A stretch of DNA of 64,000 nt from Ischnura elegans (Eukaryota; Arthropoda; Insecta; Odonata; Coenagrionidae), in NCBI RefSeq assembly GCF_921293095.1, contig NC_060246.1, positions 135,408,198 to 135,472,197 on the forward strand. Direction: 5' to 3'. This document shows, piece after piece, positions 36,028-46,683 of the stretch (position 1 is the stretch's first letter; every line of letters starts with the position of its first letter). A program made the translations under genes and the position numbers. The notes beneath the pieces are model-generated. The model made no database searches. It had not been told where the DNA came from and worked only from the letters and a program-made list of their open reading frames with translations.

Positions 36028-37249
36028 GTTCACACTACGTCCTTTTTACGCCGGTTAGCCCCGACCATGGTTACAAAACGAGGTGTGAACGCAAGTTCCC
36101 GTTAACCGTGGTTGGGATTCTGACCACCGTTTTCCGACCATGGTTGGCGGTAGTTCATGCGTGTGTGAACGCAAGTTGGTTAAAAGCTGGTTAGAAAAAG
36201 AAGAAGGCGAAGCAGCAACGAAGATTCATTCCGTAATGTGTTGTATAGTATGAGATTTTAAACCTGATTTAAGTTATGCGATATACTTTATAGTTCGTAG
36301 TGAATTAGCTATTAGCTCGTATTGTATTGTTACGGACAGATTGAATAATCTATATTAATATTTTGCTAGAATTAAGTAAAATGTGCGAAACTACCATAAT
36401 AAAAATCCGAAGGTCACAATGATTTTAATGTTTTGGTAAGAGTTCTTTGTCCCAGTTTGAAAAAGATCACTTATGTTCATCCTTGAACAAAAGTTCTTCC
36501 CATATCAATATAAAGTTTCAGGCTAACGGCTAGTCAGATGTAACGATAGAAAATAAATTTAGAAACGTCGGGTGATACCACATATCGCAAAAATTACCAC
36601 GTTCTCTCTCTTATTTCATAAGTTAAATTTCAACAATCGTCCCATTTCTGCAAGTTATTCGTCCACATTTGAAGAAGAGGTAAAAGAGTTTTAATTTACG
36701 GTATAGCATCAGATTGGATCATGTCCTTTGCCAAAGTCAGAAAACAATAATAGCTAAGAATGTAATGCAGCGAAAAGTGTATCTCCATCCCAAATCACAA
36801 GTGTCTCAAATTGAGGCTCAAGTCTCAAGATTAGGTCCTCGATTTTCTTCACCTACATCAATGATTTGTCGACACATCCGAATCAAGGGCAAGTAGTAGT
36901 ATATGTTGTTGATATCACCCTAATTATCACTAATATTCGTATTAAATAGAGCAATAGAAGAATGCAAGCCACACTATGGATGAAATGATTAGTTGGACGA
37001 ACACATTTGAATTACCTTCTACGTAGCAAGGTACAATGATTGTCGACGCTGGAATGCAATTTTTAATTCATAAGCAGCTCATAATATGCACATATGTTTA
37101 AATCATTGCAATTAACACAAGAACTTTTCCCTGCACATTCTATATTTCCTTCCAACAAGTTATTCGCTCTTGTCAATTCATTTTTCATTTGGAATTAATT
37201 TACCACTCATCAGATGTCGCCAGGGTCTAACCATGGTAAGTGTGAACGC
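36028..37249. mobile_element. Candidate non-autonomous DNA transposon with repeated subterminal motifs
   Basis: The block starts CGTTCACAC (36028-36036) and ends with its complement GTGTGAACGCG (from 37240). Between these, GTGTGAACGC recurs at 36083 and 36163 and ACCATGGTTA-like motifs at about 36064, 36136 and 37229. Such clusters of subterminal repeats are typical of transposase-binding regions. No transposase ORF and no clear target duplication were found. The superfamily is not assigned. Confidence 0.45.
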
Positions 37250-37575
37250 GCGTTGGTTCTGACGTCATCTTACGCTGGTTAAGATATATGAAAACAAACG
37301 CTATCGTCATCGTCAACCAATCAATGCCTTGATATTCAGCGCGGGATTTAAGTATTGTGAGTGTTGCAAAAAAAGCACGAGATCATAATTTTTGGTGCGG
37401 TTTAATTAAAAATTTTCGTGTTGCAAAAGTGAAAATATTTATTTATTTTATCACACATTCATTACTTTTATCATCGAGGATCCTGAATATAAAAATTATA
37501 GTGTACCTATGTGATCACTAAATAATGGTTCTGAACTGAACTCAAAACTTGGAAGAGGAATGAATGAAATCTTAC

Positions 37576-37674
37576 CGTCTGCCTGCGTCAACGAGCTGGA
37601 TTCTTTCAATCTTTTTGCACGTGCTTTCATCGAGGCCTCGAGTAGGCAACTCACACAAGACGTTCCAACGAACT
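37576..37674 (-). CDS. Candidate internal exon of the minus-strand exon ladder
   Basis: The 99-bp segment has a strong acceptor (TTTTCCATTGCAG) and donor (ACGGTAAGA) on the minus strand and is open in the phase set by the exon at 38540-38660. It encodes FVGTSCVSCLLEASMKARAK, then a Lys/Ser-rich part ending TQAD. Both its ends are phase 1, so skipping it would keep the frame. Family unknown. Both splice sites and the open frame support a real exon, but there is no evidence of expression. Confidence 0.45.
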
Positions 37675-37679
37675 CTGCA

Positions 37680-38535
37680 ATGGAAAAAAACGAACACTCA
37701 TGAAGAGACAAATCAATGTCGTAGAAAACCGGCTTCATGGCCGAATCAATCAATAAATTTTCTTATGGCACATAGACGTTGGAGAGTGGATAGGCTCACC
37801 TTTTAATTAGATTAAAAGAACTTCGAGTGAAAAATAACATTTCCCGTATTGCAGGGGAAATTAAAATAATATTCAATTAACTAATAACACTTATTAAAAT
37901 AAAAAATTAATTCCAATTAAATGGAACTATATATTTGTTTAAATAGGAAAAATTAAGGATTGATTTTGAAGTGGGTAACCTTTCACAGGATAAAAATAGT
38001 TAAATAATTCTGATTCAGAATGAAAAATCAAAATAAAATCTGTAATGAATTAACAAATAATTAGAAACTAATTACAAATAAAAGTTATTTGCACTGATTT
38101 ATAATGCAAAAATATTTTGCGGAAACTGTTAAGGGAGGTGATATTTTGACTTGAAAACACTTGTAAAGAAAATACGTTAATAGGTGATTATGAGTCATCC
38201 AGAAAAATGTTGGCACAAAAAAAATATTTTGCCCATTGCAATATATTACATAAGTTTTCAATTCAATTCGAAGTTAATAGGTCAATGAAATATCACTTCC
38301 AGTTACTAAGTACCAAGTACAATTATCAAACTAAGTAGTCAATGACTAAATTGAGGAGTATATAAAGTTAATTTGTTTATTTTGATTGCATTATGGGCAA
38401 ATTAGAAGTTCAGAATAAGCATGAGCACAATTGAGTTCCGTTAAGGAATGCAAAATTGAACATTCTCAAGCAAATCCTTAATTTAAAAATTTGTATTGGA
38501 AAAATGAACCAAATTTGAATGAATATTATGAAATC
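37680..38535. other. AT-rich probable intron
   Basis: No ORF or element was recognised. It separates the candidate exons at 37576-37674 and 38540-38660. Confidence 0.4.
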
Positions 38536-38539
38536 ATAC

Positions 38540-38660
38540 CGCTCCTTATCTGCTGCAACTCATGTAGAGCCGCAAGAAGCCGGCTCGGTAATGTGCACCA
38601 TCCAATCTTCTTCCAAGTGTCTTCTTTCTCCTTATCATCATGTCCAGCGATGAATCGCGC
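38540..38660 (-). CDS. Candidate exon of the minus-strand ladder (most 3' tandem unit)
   Basis: The acceptor CGCTCTCTCCTTAG and donor AGCGGTATGA bound a 121-bp segment open in phase 0. It reads RFIAGHDDKEKEDTWKKIGW and continues with LLAALHELQQIRS, so it is charged and then leucine-rich. It is the diverged first member of a tandem series whose other members start at 39020, 39379, 39768 and 40798; its IAG matches the IAG of those copies. Its end phase fits the exon at 37576-37674. Family unknown. Confidence 0.45.
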
Positions 38661-38899
38661 CTAAGGAGAGAGCGGGTTAGTGCATACATAAATAAGTAAC
38701 CCTTCCGAGGATTTGCACCACTCCAAAGCAGCACACAAGAACGTAACCATGGCATCGATAGGAAACCACACATTTCCTACCTAGCCACAGCCACATTCCT
38801 GCATGACGCGTTGGAATCCGTAATGCAAAACCACGGCACAAAAAACTAAAATAACGCACGGAAAAAACGCCTAGCCTTACGCAAATTTTTATTCATTGG

Positions 38900-39020
38900 C
38901 CAGAAGGGCCCAAAGCTAAGATGTCGTCTTCTTCTGGTCCCGCGATGCCATCCTCTTCTGTCTTCTCTTCTTCCGATGAATCTTCATTCTTCCTTTCACA
39001 TCCAGCGATGGCTTGCGGAC
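38900..39020 (-). CDS. Candidate alternative last exon, acidic (tandem copy 2)
   Basis: The minus-strand acceptor CGCTCTCTCCCTAG lies at 39021-39022. In the frame containing QAIAG the segment reads AIAGCERKNEDSSEEEKTEE and continues about 20 residues, ending GPSGQ then TGA near 38900. An AATAAA-like sequence (TGAATAAAAA) overlaps the stop. Another frame is also open (basic, starting VRKPSLD) to a TAG. The same structure recurs at 39379, so these may be alternative terminal exons or relics of duplication. Confidence 0.35.
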
Positions 39021-39254
39021 CTAGGGAGAGAGCGGGTTAGTGCATACACAAATAAATAACCCTTCCGAGGATTTGCACCACTCCAAAGCAGCACACAAGA
39101 ACGTGACAATGGCATCGATAGGAAATCATAAATTTCCTACCTAGCCACAGCCACATTCCCGCATGATGCGATGGAATCCGTAATGCAAAACCACGGCACA
39201 AAAAACTACAACTAACGCGCGCAAAAAAACGCCTAGCTTTACGCAAATTTATGT

Positions 39255-39379
39255 TCACTGGCCAGAAGGGCCCAAAGCTAAGATGTCGTCTTCTGGTCCC
39301 GCGATGCCATCCTCTTCTGTCTTCTCTTCTTCCGATGAATCTTCATTCTTCCTTTCACACCCAGCGATGGCTTGCGGAC
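39255..39379 (-). CDS. Candidate alternative last exon, acidic (tandem copy 3)
   Basis: Same layout as the copy at 38900-39020: acceptor CTCTCTCCCTAG at 39380-39381, then QAIAGCERKNEDSSEEEKTE in the acidic frame and a TGA after GPSGQ. It differs by a 3-base length change that keeps the frame. It lacks AATAAA at its 3' end, having AACATAAA there. Confidence 0.35.
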
Positions 39380-39662
39380 CTAGGGAGAGAGCGGGTTAGT
39401 GCATACACAAATAAATAACCCTTCCGAGGATTTGCACCACTCCAAAGTAGCACACAAGAACGTGACAATGGCATCGATAGGAAATCATAAATTTCCTACC
39501 TAGCCACAGCCTCATTCCTGCCTGACGCAATGGAATCCGTAATGCAAAACCACGGCACAAAAAACTAAAACTAACGCACGGAAAAAACGCCTAGCCTTAC
39601 GCAAATTTATGTTCATTGGCCAGAAGGGCCCAAAACTAAGCCGCTAATATCGCACACGTCTT

Positions 39663-39768
39663 CTTACGATGCTCCTCTTCTTTCTTCTGTGAATACTTGC
39701 GTCTTCAATCTTCTCTTCTTCGTGCAGTCTTCACTCTTACTTCCTTGAAGTCCAGCGATGGCTTGAAT
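39663..39768 (-). CDS. Candidate exon of the ladder (tandem copy 4, basic)
   Basis: The minus-strand acceptor TTACCTCTTCACAG is followed by IQAIAGLQGSKSEDCTKKRR in phase 0, then a basic tail to a TAA near 39664. It is clearly related to the other copies by QAIAG and the GAAGA-rich body, but more diverged. Confidence 0.3.
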
Positions 39769-40059
39769 CTGTGAAGAGGTAAGATTAGTGCATGCACAAA
39801 CAAATAAATAAATAACAATAACATGCAAGCCCTAACGCAACGCAACGGAAAAATACTCGCAGCACACGAAAATATAAATAACCACACGCAGAAAAATATC
39901 ACACGAAGTCACACGATAGATTAAAAAACACACCCAATCGGATTCTTGCCGTTCTTCGAGCTCAATTTGATGTCTTCAGTCTTCATGGCTGGAAGGGAAA
40001 GGATTACAGACATGTTACAATTAAGTACAAAAAAAACACTCAGTTCAGGCGAGGGATTT

Positions 40060-40215
40060 CCAATGTCCACTCATTCCCCAAACACACATGCATTATCTTC
40101 ACTCTTCATTCTTCGAGGCCCCCAGCGATGTCTTCAATCTTCGGGGCCTCAGCTTCGTCTTGTTTCTTCATTCTTCACTCCTACAATAAATGGTGTTAGT
40201 ACAAAACCCACCCAA
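40060..40215 (-). pseudogene. Degenerate ladder unit
   Basis: The minus-strand acceptor-like TTTATTGTAG at about 40180 is followed after a stop by MKKQDEAEAPKIEDIAGGLE and a TGA. The IEDIAGG part aligns with the QAIAG motif of the neighbouring copies. The frame is interrupted right after the acceptor, so this unit is probably not used as coding sequence. Confidence 0.25.
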
Positions 40216-40674
40216 ATACCTTAAAAAACTACACACACAAAAATACCCACATTTATTTCCTGCCTAAGAATGCATTCTTTGTCTACCAGGACCGGTCTCA
40301 TTCGTAGTAAATAACTTTTAAGTGCACTTTCTGGTACCTTAGTTTCAGCGGTGTTTCGAAACCTTTTTGAACTTGCTCCTTCGAGCCGTTACCTTTCGTG
40401 TATTGTATTTACCTAGAGGTCGTGCTTCGATAATAGAGTGTGAATTCACTTTCCACCAGGAGTCTCTCATGACTCCAGGTGTGTGGTTCAGGTCGGCCCT
40501 AATTTACCATTTCATGTTCAAGATAACCTGATGAAAAGCTGATACGGCAATGACCAGCGTCCGAGGAAAACTGCACTCTTCCCAGCCTTCAACGTAAGTC
40601 GATGAATGGTGTTCTAATTCTTCAATATTCATTCTGAAATTGAAAAATCAAAAATGTGGATTAAAATTCGAGTC

Positions 40675-40798
40675 AAATCTCTCCGAATAACATAAAAGGA
40701 ATTAGCATTGGATCCCGAGTGGCCATCGTCTTCTTCTTTTCTTCATTCTTCCTGCTCCACCCTTCATTCTTCCCATCACGTCCGGGGATGGCTTGCAC
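40675..40798 (-). CDS. Candidate exon of the ladder (most 5' tandem copy)
   Basis: The minus-strand acceptor TTGGTCTCTCCTTAG is followed in phase 0 by VQAIPGRDGKNEGWSRKNEE, then KKKTMATRDPMLIPF and a TGA near 40670. Its MATRD corresponds to MASRD in an alternative frame of the copies at 39020 and 39379. This is the copy farthest from the 3' end on the minus strand that I could detect. Family unknown. Confidence 0.3.
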
Positions 40799-40804
40799 CT
40801 AAGG

Positions 40805-42575
40805 AGAGACCAAAAAATTTAATTAAATTCGGGGGTTAGATTATTAAATACGGGTCACTCCACCTAAATTCAACAAGCGTTTGTCCCTAAGAGTCTCAGA
40901 TTTTGATATATGTATGAGTCTACATCAACCTCAAACTAAATACCCTGAGATCTTTTTTAAATTTGGTTTTGATACGTTATCGATTAAAAAAAATGCCTTA
41001 AATCATATCAATCCCACAATTTAACTATCAAATTGTCGTATAGCCATTATTTATTGCTTTTTTTACAGCTAAGTCCTTTCGGAAGTCACTCTGAGTAAAA
41101 TATTTATAAAGTGCACTTCCCTATTATTGTTATATTTAAATGTTTAAAACATTGTTAATCAACTTTTCCCAAAAAACACATCTCAGAATTGGAATTGGAA
41201 AGAATTTATTGTAGGTATATTTATGACTGCAAGAACAATCGTTTCCTCTAATGACCCAATCGCTCTATGTTATATGTAGAGGAAATGCTATTTAGAACTA
41301 TTACTTTTTGCCTTATGTTTTCTGCTCCGAATTCTTAGATACCCAATGGATCGATATGATCGAATTCTTCTTTGAATTAAATTAAAGCATTTATTATTTA
41401 GAATGTAGGCTCATTCTTTACCTTAGAATTACAAAAATTAAATTTAAATCACCTCCTGAATGATATTTTAAAATATTTAAACGTTTACTTTTTCTCCCGT
41501 GCGGCTTTCCGATTACTTTTAATAGCATTCTATGGACGTGTACTCGTAGACTGGTAATCTATATCATAGTCGTATGACCTACAGCGTCAACTATAAAATA
41601 TCAACCAATGAATTCATCAAAATCTGAGACCCAACGGGACAAGCTTTTTTTGGAATTGAGGTGGAATGACTCCAACTATTATACCCGTCCGTCTTTAAAA
41701 ATCGTGGAAATGGATGCTAAAACAAAGGCTGTTTATTTAAAAAGAAGGACACCCAAAAAATTCTCTAGAAATTCACATATTTGTTCAATTACTTTTAAAC
41801 AACAGGCTATTTTTTAGAGAGCTTGCTACAGTGATATTGAATAGGGCAGGCATATTAAAATCTCTCGTAAACAGATTAAATTATTGTACTTTAATGTGGA
41901 ATTCTTTTATCCACTTGATTTTAGCAGTGAAAGATTTGTATAAATATGTAAAATGACTTAGAAATATATAACTTTAATTATTCAAATAGCAACACTAGAG
42001 AATGCGTAGAAAAAGCAGTACCAAAGAAATACATAGCAAACAAACATTTTGGGAGATATTACATCGTATTAATTATTTTGTTTTTAAAAATAGGCAGACA
42101 GCAAAAGTTAAATATATAACTAAAAAATTGAAGTTATTGACCGCACGATGTTAGTATATTACAAGTTGAGCAAGATTCTTTATCTATATTGGATTTGTAC
42201 AAATCGGAATTCAAAATTGCTTTGTTCCACCGAGATCACCGATTTAACTATCTAGTTTATTTTGGATAAATGAGTACGGAAGCTCATTTTTAATCAATGA
42301 TCAGAGTCAATATTTATATAAAAATTTCCTTCTCTCTTCACATAAATCGTTGGAATTGATACTGGAGACAAAGGAGGCAGTCAAGTGAACCTTATTTCTA
42401 TATTTCACGGATTATCTTAGCGGTGGAATGAAAAATCAATACCTTAAAACTATGGCCCATAACCATGCGTTATTATCGCGACAGAATTGAATGTGTATTT
42501 TCAGTGTAAACGCGTTAATCTAACCTTCATTCGTTAGATTTATTAAAAACAATGTTTTATCATTTTTTATGAAAA
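40805..42575. other. AT-rich stretch without recognisable features
   Basis: No exon of the minus-strand ladder could be traced here. A 69-codon plus-strand ORF at 41608-41817 lacks any support. Confidence 0.4.
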
Positions 42576-42579
42576 AAAT

Positions 42580-42960
42580 TACGTGACACTTGCAAAGACC
42601 ACCTGGTCCCCCACGTGAGATTGGGTGAGAATCGGCTTGACCCCTCGCCCCTCCTAAACACCCTAAACCATCTAACTAACCTTTTCGCTACTAACAATGT
42701 AAATATTTGCTCGGACGGTTTATGACACGGGAGACGAAAGCAGCAAATTTTCGTCTCATGTTTTCCTGCGCAGGCGAACGAATATCCGTTTCGTTGCCCT
42801 TTTATGCCGGTCGCAGCTACGCGAAGTCCTATCGGGACCCAACAAAGCGGGGACATAGGCCGTACCCTCGAAATCCGGGAGCAGGTACCCGGAAACCTCG
42901 TCTTCTACTACCCCTTTTTGTGGTAAGGCATAGCGATCATTCAGTCAGTTTTTGAAATAA
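42580..42960. other. GC-rich island upstream of the minus-strand exon ladder
   Basis: Both strands are open by composition. The minus strand has a TATA-like CATAAAAGGG at about 42800-42810 and a CTGCGCAGGCG motif close to the NRF1 site. By position it could be the promoter of the minus-strand ladder, but no first exon links the two. Confidence 0.25.
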
Positions 42961-42964
42961 GCAT

Positions 42965-44230
42965 TTGTTCCTTTCTCAAAAAAATATAAAATAAAAATTG
43001 AATTATTTGCCTTTTAAGGAGCGTTTAAAAATTTTAAATGAAATTTTACCATAAATATTAACTTATATTTCGATTTCGATATAAAAATCAACATAGAAAT
43101 TGTTGATGCATTAAATTCGTTAATTAGGACGGTGTAGCTCCGTTCAAAAGTTGACAATGCACAGAAATAAAACCGAGGAATTGAATTCGAAATCTGCAAC
43201 ACACGGGCAAACAACAATTATCCATGTAGCTAATTCACAAAAACTAACCATGAGTTGACCCGGAACCAATTCCGCTGCAAGAGCTATCAACCCGGAAAGG
43301 AGGAAGACCAACTATACTTTGAGTCCGAGATAATGCGGAGTCCCCGCTAGGAAAAGTCGAATAATGTTGGCGCTGAGAGAGTGTGATTATCCGTGAGACC
43401 CTTCTTAACCAATGTCCTGCAAAAATGGTCCGTACAGAGGGGACGGAAGAGACCCTTGGGGCTCAGTCATGCTAAGGAAACAACACCACTGTGTCGAAAG
43501 GGTTAATGGATACCCCCAAAGATGTAATATTCGTAAGAATTGGCTTGTATGATATAAAGTAAATATATAGTTGACAGACGAAAGTGGTATATTTTGCGTG
43601 GATGTTCAAAAAAATAAGAAAATAAAATCCTTTCAGGAAATAAGGAAGGTGGAATAGTAAACCAACGTAGCATTATTTGACATTAACGTCCGAAAAATAT
43701 GGCTCTGTTGTGCCTACAAGTCAAGGGGAAAGTGGAGGGTCTATAAATTTATATTGAGAGGAACTTTGAGAATAATATGATAATAATACTCGGTTCTCTT
43801 ATTTTTCACCTGTATAAAGGCTTTAGTATCGAGTACGGACACGTAAAAGATAAGCGTGAAAACTCCATCTGCGAAAAAATTATGAAATTAAAAGTATGAA
43901 ACACTAAATATTGAATAAATATATAATAATTTTTCAAACGTTTCAACTTCAGTGGTGAAGGATATGATTAAAAAATAATAAAAGCACGGTCTTATCCTAT
44001 AACTCATGTCATAAATGATTAGCCTCATTCACTGAATCGAATCACGTACTAGCTTTCTGTACGCGAGAGACTATTTCTACACTTAATCAGCTACTTTGCT
44101 CATTTATGCTTCATGTGACATTTTTTCCGATGCCCTTTGAAGGTTTAGTAAAATTAGTGCCAACGAGAGTGAGACATGTATCCCGATTTCAAATGTTAAC
44201 TCAGCATAATATCCAGCCAGCATTGTGCGA
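42965..44230. other. Mostly AT-rich; one piggyBac-like end near 43500
   Basis: At 43490-43503 the sequence CGAAAGGGTTAA resembles a right terminus of a piggyBac-like element (TTAA with AAAGGG). No matching left end was found. Otherwise nothing was recognised. Confidence 0.3.
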
Positions 44231-44232
44231 AA

Positions 44233-44308
44233 AATCCACGATGAAAAAAATCATTCGCCAGGATTCGAATCCGGATCCCCCCGAATGATTTTTTTTCCTC
44301 AGTGGATT
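44233..44308. repeat. Inverted repeat around a B-box-like core
   Basis: The left arm (44233-44257, AATCCACGATGAAAAAAATC onward) is inverted at 44282-44308. The core between them is GGATTCGAATCCGGATCC, itself palindromic and identical to a tRNA B box (GGATTCGAATCC). It could be a foldback or SINE-derived element. The short ORFs across it are artefacts of the repeat. Confidence 0.6.
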
Positions 44309-44309
44309 T

Positions 44310-45339
44310 TAGTACAATTTGTGCATTGTGGGTGACCCTCGCAAATTTACCGCCGTGGCTAGTCCCGGTATACTTATTAAAAAAGAAACACTTATCCAGC
44401 CAGCAAACTGAAAAAGTGTTTGGCAGAGTTGGCTTATCACAAGCATGTAAGCTACCTTCCATAAATGTTTACGAAACATGATGTTAATGAGGAGTTTGGT
44501 CCGTGATTTCAAATGAAACTATCGTTGAAAATGTAATTTACTGCGTTCTTTGGGTCCTAACTTCCTTTCTTCGCATGATTTATCGCTCACGGACACTATA
44601 AAATTAATCTGAATGTATTCATTGGCGGCATACAAAGAACTCGAATCAATGTTGTCATATGGCAATTTTCCAACAAATATTCCAGTAATTTTCCTGGGCA
44701 ATGGTTAGTACTTCCCGAATCCCAATGAAATTATTCGAATGATAGAGATTTATATTATTGTATCAGCTTTAAACTAAGGAGCCCCTTTTCATTTTTTCCG
44801 TAAAAACCAGCACTAACTGATATTTCAGTTTTCTACGGACAAATAATGATAGAAAAGCGAAAATCACACAGGATCACTACTACTATGTAGTTTTCCTATT
44901 ACTGCTCTCAGTGCATAACATATGGCGTTCTTTTACTCAAATTTCTTCTCTTCGGCAACCATTATTATCCTCTGTATCGTGAAATTCTTTAGAACTAATA
45001 TCATCTACTTCGGACACCGCAAAGTAAAAGTTTCAATATTTCTGACTCTCGACAAGAGGGCAGGTGAAAAATTCTAACGGAATGAAAAAGGAAGATTACA
45101 TGCGTTCTTGTCAGCGTAAAGAAAAGTATTAACTCGAAAGCACACAATATATTTATGAGCGCATTTGTAAAAATTTATACACTAACGAAATTTATCATTA
45201 ATTAATCGTTACTCGTCATCTGGGCGTTACGTTACGCCCGTTCGTTCGTTGTAAATCGTTACGTCTGGACGGTGCGTTAACCTTTTACAGAACTAATGCA
45301 CAACATAATTTAAATTATTTAAAAATTGTTTTGATCACC
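44310..45339. other. AT-rich stretch without recognisable features
   Basis: No gene-like or element-like signal was recognised. Confidence 0.4.
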
Positions 45340-45943
45340 TAAATCTACATCTACAGACTAACCAGCAAGCCGCCTCAATAGGCGTGTGGCAGGGAGTGTT
45401 AGGTCACCTGCCGTTGACAAATAAAAAGGATATGCTCTAACAAAATTACGCCCAGCATTAAGTAAAGTCCTTTATTGCCGACGGGGGAAAAACTAATTCC
45501 CATACCTATCCGTTAGGCAAAATATCTCTCTCAATTTATCGTTTCTGTAAGACCTGGAAATGTGGCGGGGCTCTGATATGATGTTCTCCGTTTTCGCTTC
45601 GAAAGATTTCCATTGTCAAATGCTCAAGCATTCCAAGTCTAACGCGCAGCCTCCGAATCTACAGCGGTTCCCAACCTAATTCGTTTAACATCTGTGTAAC
45701 ACTTTCTGTACGCCCGAAGCGGTTTTATTACGAATCGTGCAGCTTTCCTTTGTATTTTATTAATTTCACGAATCAAATCTTTCTGCACCGAATCCCATAC
45801 GCTCGCTGCATATTCAAGGTGGGGCCTGGCAAGCGCGAAATAAGACCTTTTCTTTCATAGGATACTTTCTCATCCGAAAATCCACCCACTAAACGCTTGA
45901 CGAATCCCAGCTTCTTCAGGGCTCTTACAAAAATATTTCTTAA

Positions 45944-46218
45944 GGCCTGTTTACACGGTACATTAACACGTACGGGTCTAAATGTATGAACGCGAGAATA
46001 AACGCCAAAACGCATCGTGTAACCAACCAACTTAGGCGAATGCATGCACAGAAAATAGAACCTGTTCTAATTTGGTTCATCTACATCTACATAATACCCT
46101 GCGAGCCACCTCTAGGGTGTTTGGCATGCATTCATACGTGTTCCGTTCCGATCCACAAAAATCATTCATGGAAACAGACATTAACTCGCACGTGTTAATG
46201 TATCGTGTAAACAGGCCA
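45944..46218. mobile_element. MITE inserted inside the LINE reverse transcriptase
   Basis: The ends are GGCCTGTTTACACGGTACAT and its inverted partner (ATGTATCGTGTAAACAGGCC); the inverted repeat extends with CATTAACACGT. It interrupts the LINE between THM and the KKLGF block, where related reverse transcriptases are continuous. Inside it, 46078-46140 carries a second LINE 3' tail (CTACATCTACATAATACCC), so another retro-insertion came later. No target duplication could be read with confidence. Confidence 0.75.
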
Positions 46219-46372
46219 TCATATGCGTTCCCCAAGATAGGGTCGAGGTTATGGTAACTCCCAGATACCTTACTTCATCTGTCACCATAATGTTAAAAAC
46301 ATCCACAGAAAATACATGGAGATAGTAGGGCGACCCGAGCAAAAAAATCACCGTCAGATTGCATTTGATCAG

Positions 46373-46683
46373 ATTAAGTTCGAGTCCCCACTCTTGGCTC
46401 CACACATGGACGTTGTTTAAGTTCGTAGATGGAATTTGAAAGCCTGAGTGATCACTAATTTGGCGGGATGGATGGCAACGTCGCCATCTTCACTTCCTCT
46501 GTAGCCTTTATGTTAATACCATCCACAGAATTAGCATGGTTATGGTTGGACGAACTCTGCAAAAATTGCACCGACATGAATTTGCTCAAATTAAGTTCAA
46601 GTCCCCACTCTTGGCTTCACAAATGAAGGTTGTTTAAATTCGATTATAGAATTTCATTGTCAGAGTGGCCACTAATTTCGCGA
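46373..46683 (-). repeat. Tandem duplication of about 218 bp inside the LINE
   Basis: The segment with AGTCCCCACTCTTGGCT occurs at about 46382 and 46600, and the flanking 90 bp align in both copies. The duplicated part encodes the EWGLELNL region of the reverse transcriptase. It explains why that motif appears twice. Confidence 0.8.

Larger units (their letters stand above)
38640..39655 (-). repeat. Tandem array of three units of about 360 bp
   Basis: Units repeat GAGAGAGCGGGTTAGTGCAT at about 38665, 39024 and 39385, a period of about 359-362 bp. The second and third units are more than 90 percent alike across their length. Each contains a block next to the minus-strand acceptor, an acidic-coding GAAGAA-rich block and the sequence CCAGAAGGGCCCAAA. 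The units are far less diverged than the surrounding repeats. Confidence 0.9.

Noticed and set aside
40409-40511. Minus-strand exon candidate (29 codons, GRPEPHTWSHERLL) with donor CTAGGTAAAT
   Set aside because: The acceptor has a weak, purine-containing tract and the segment shows no relation to the exon ladder; too short to support.
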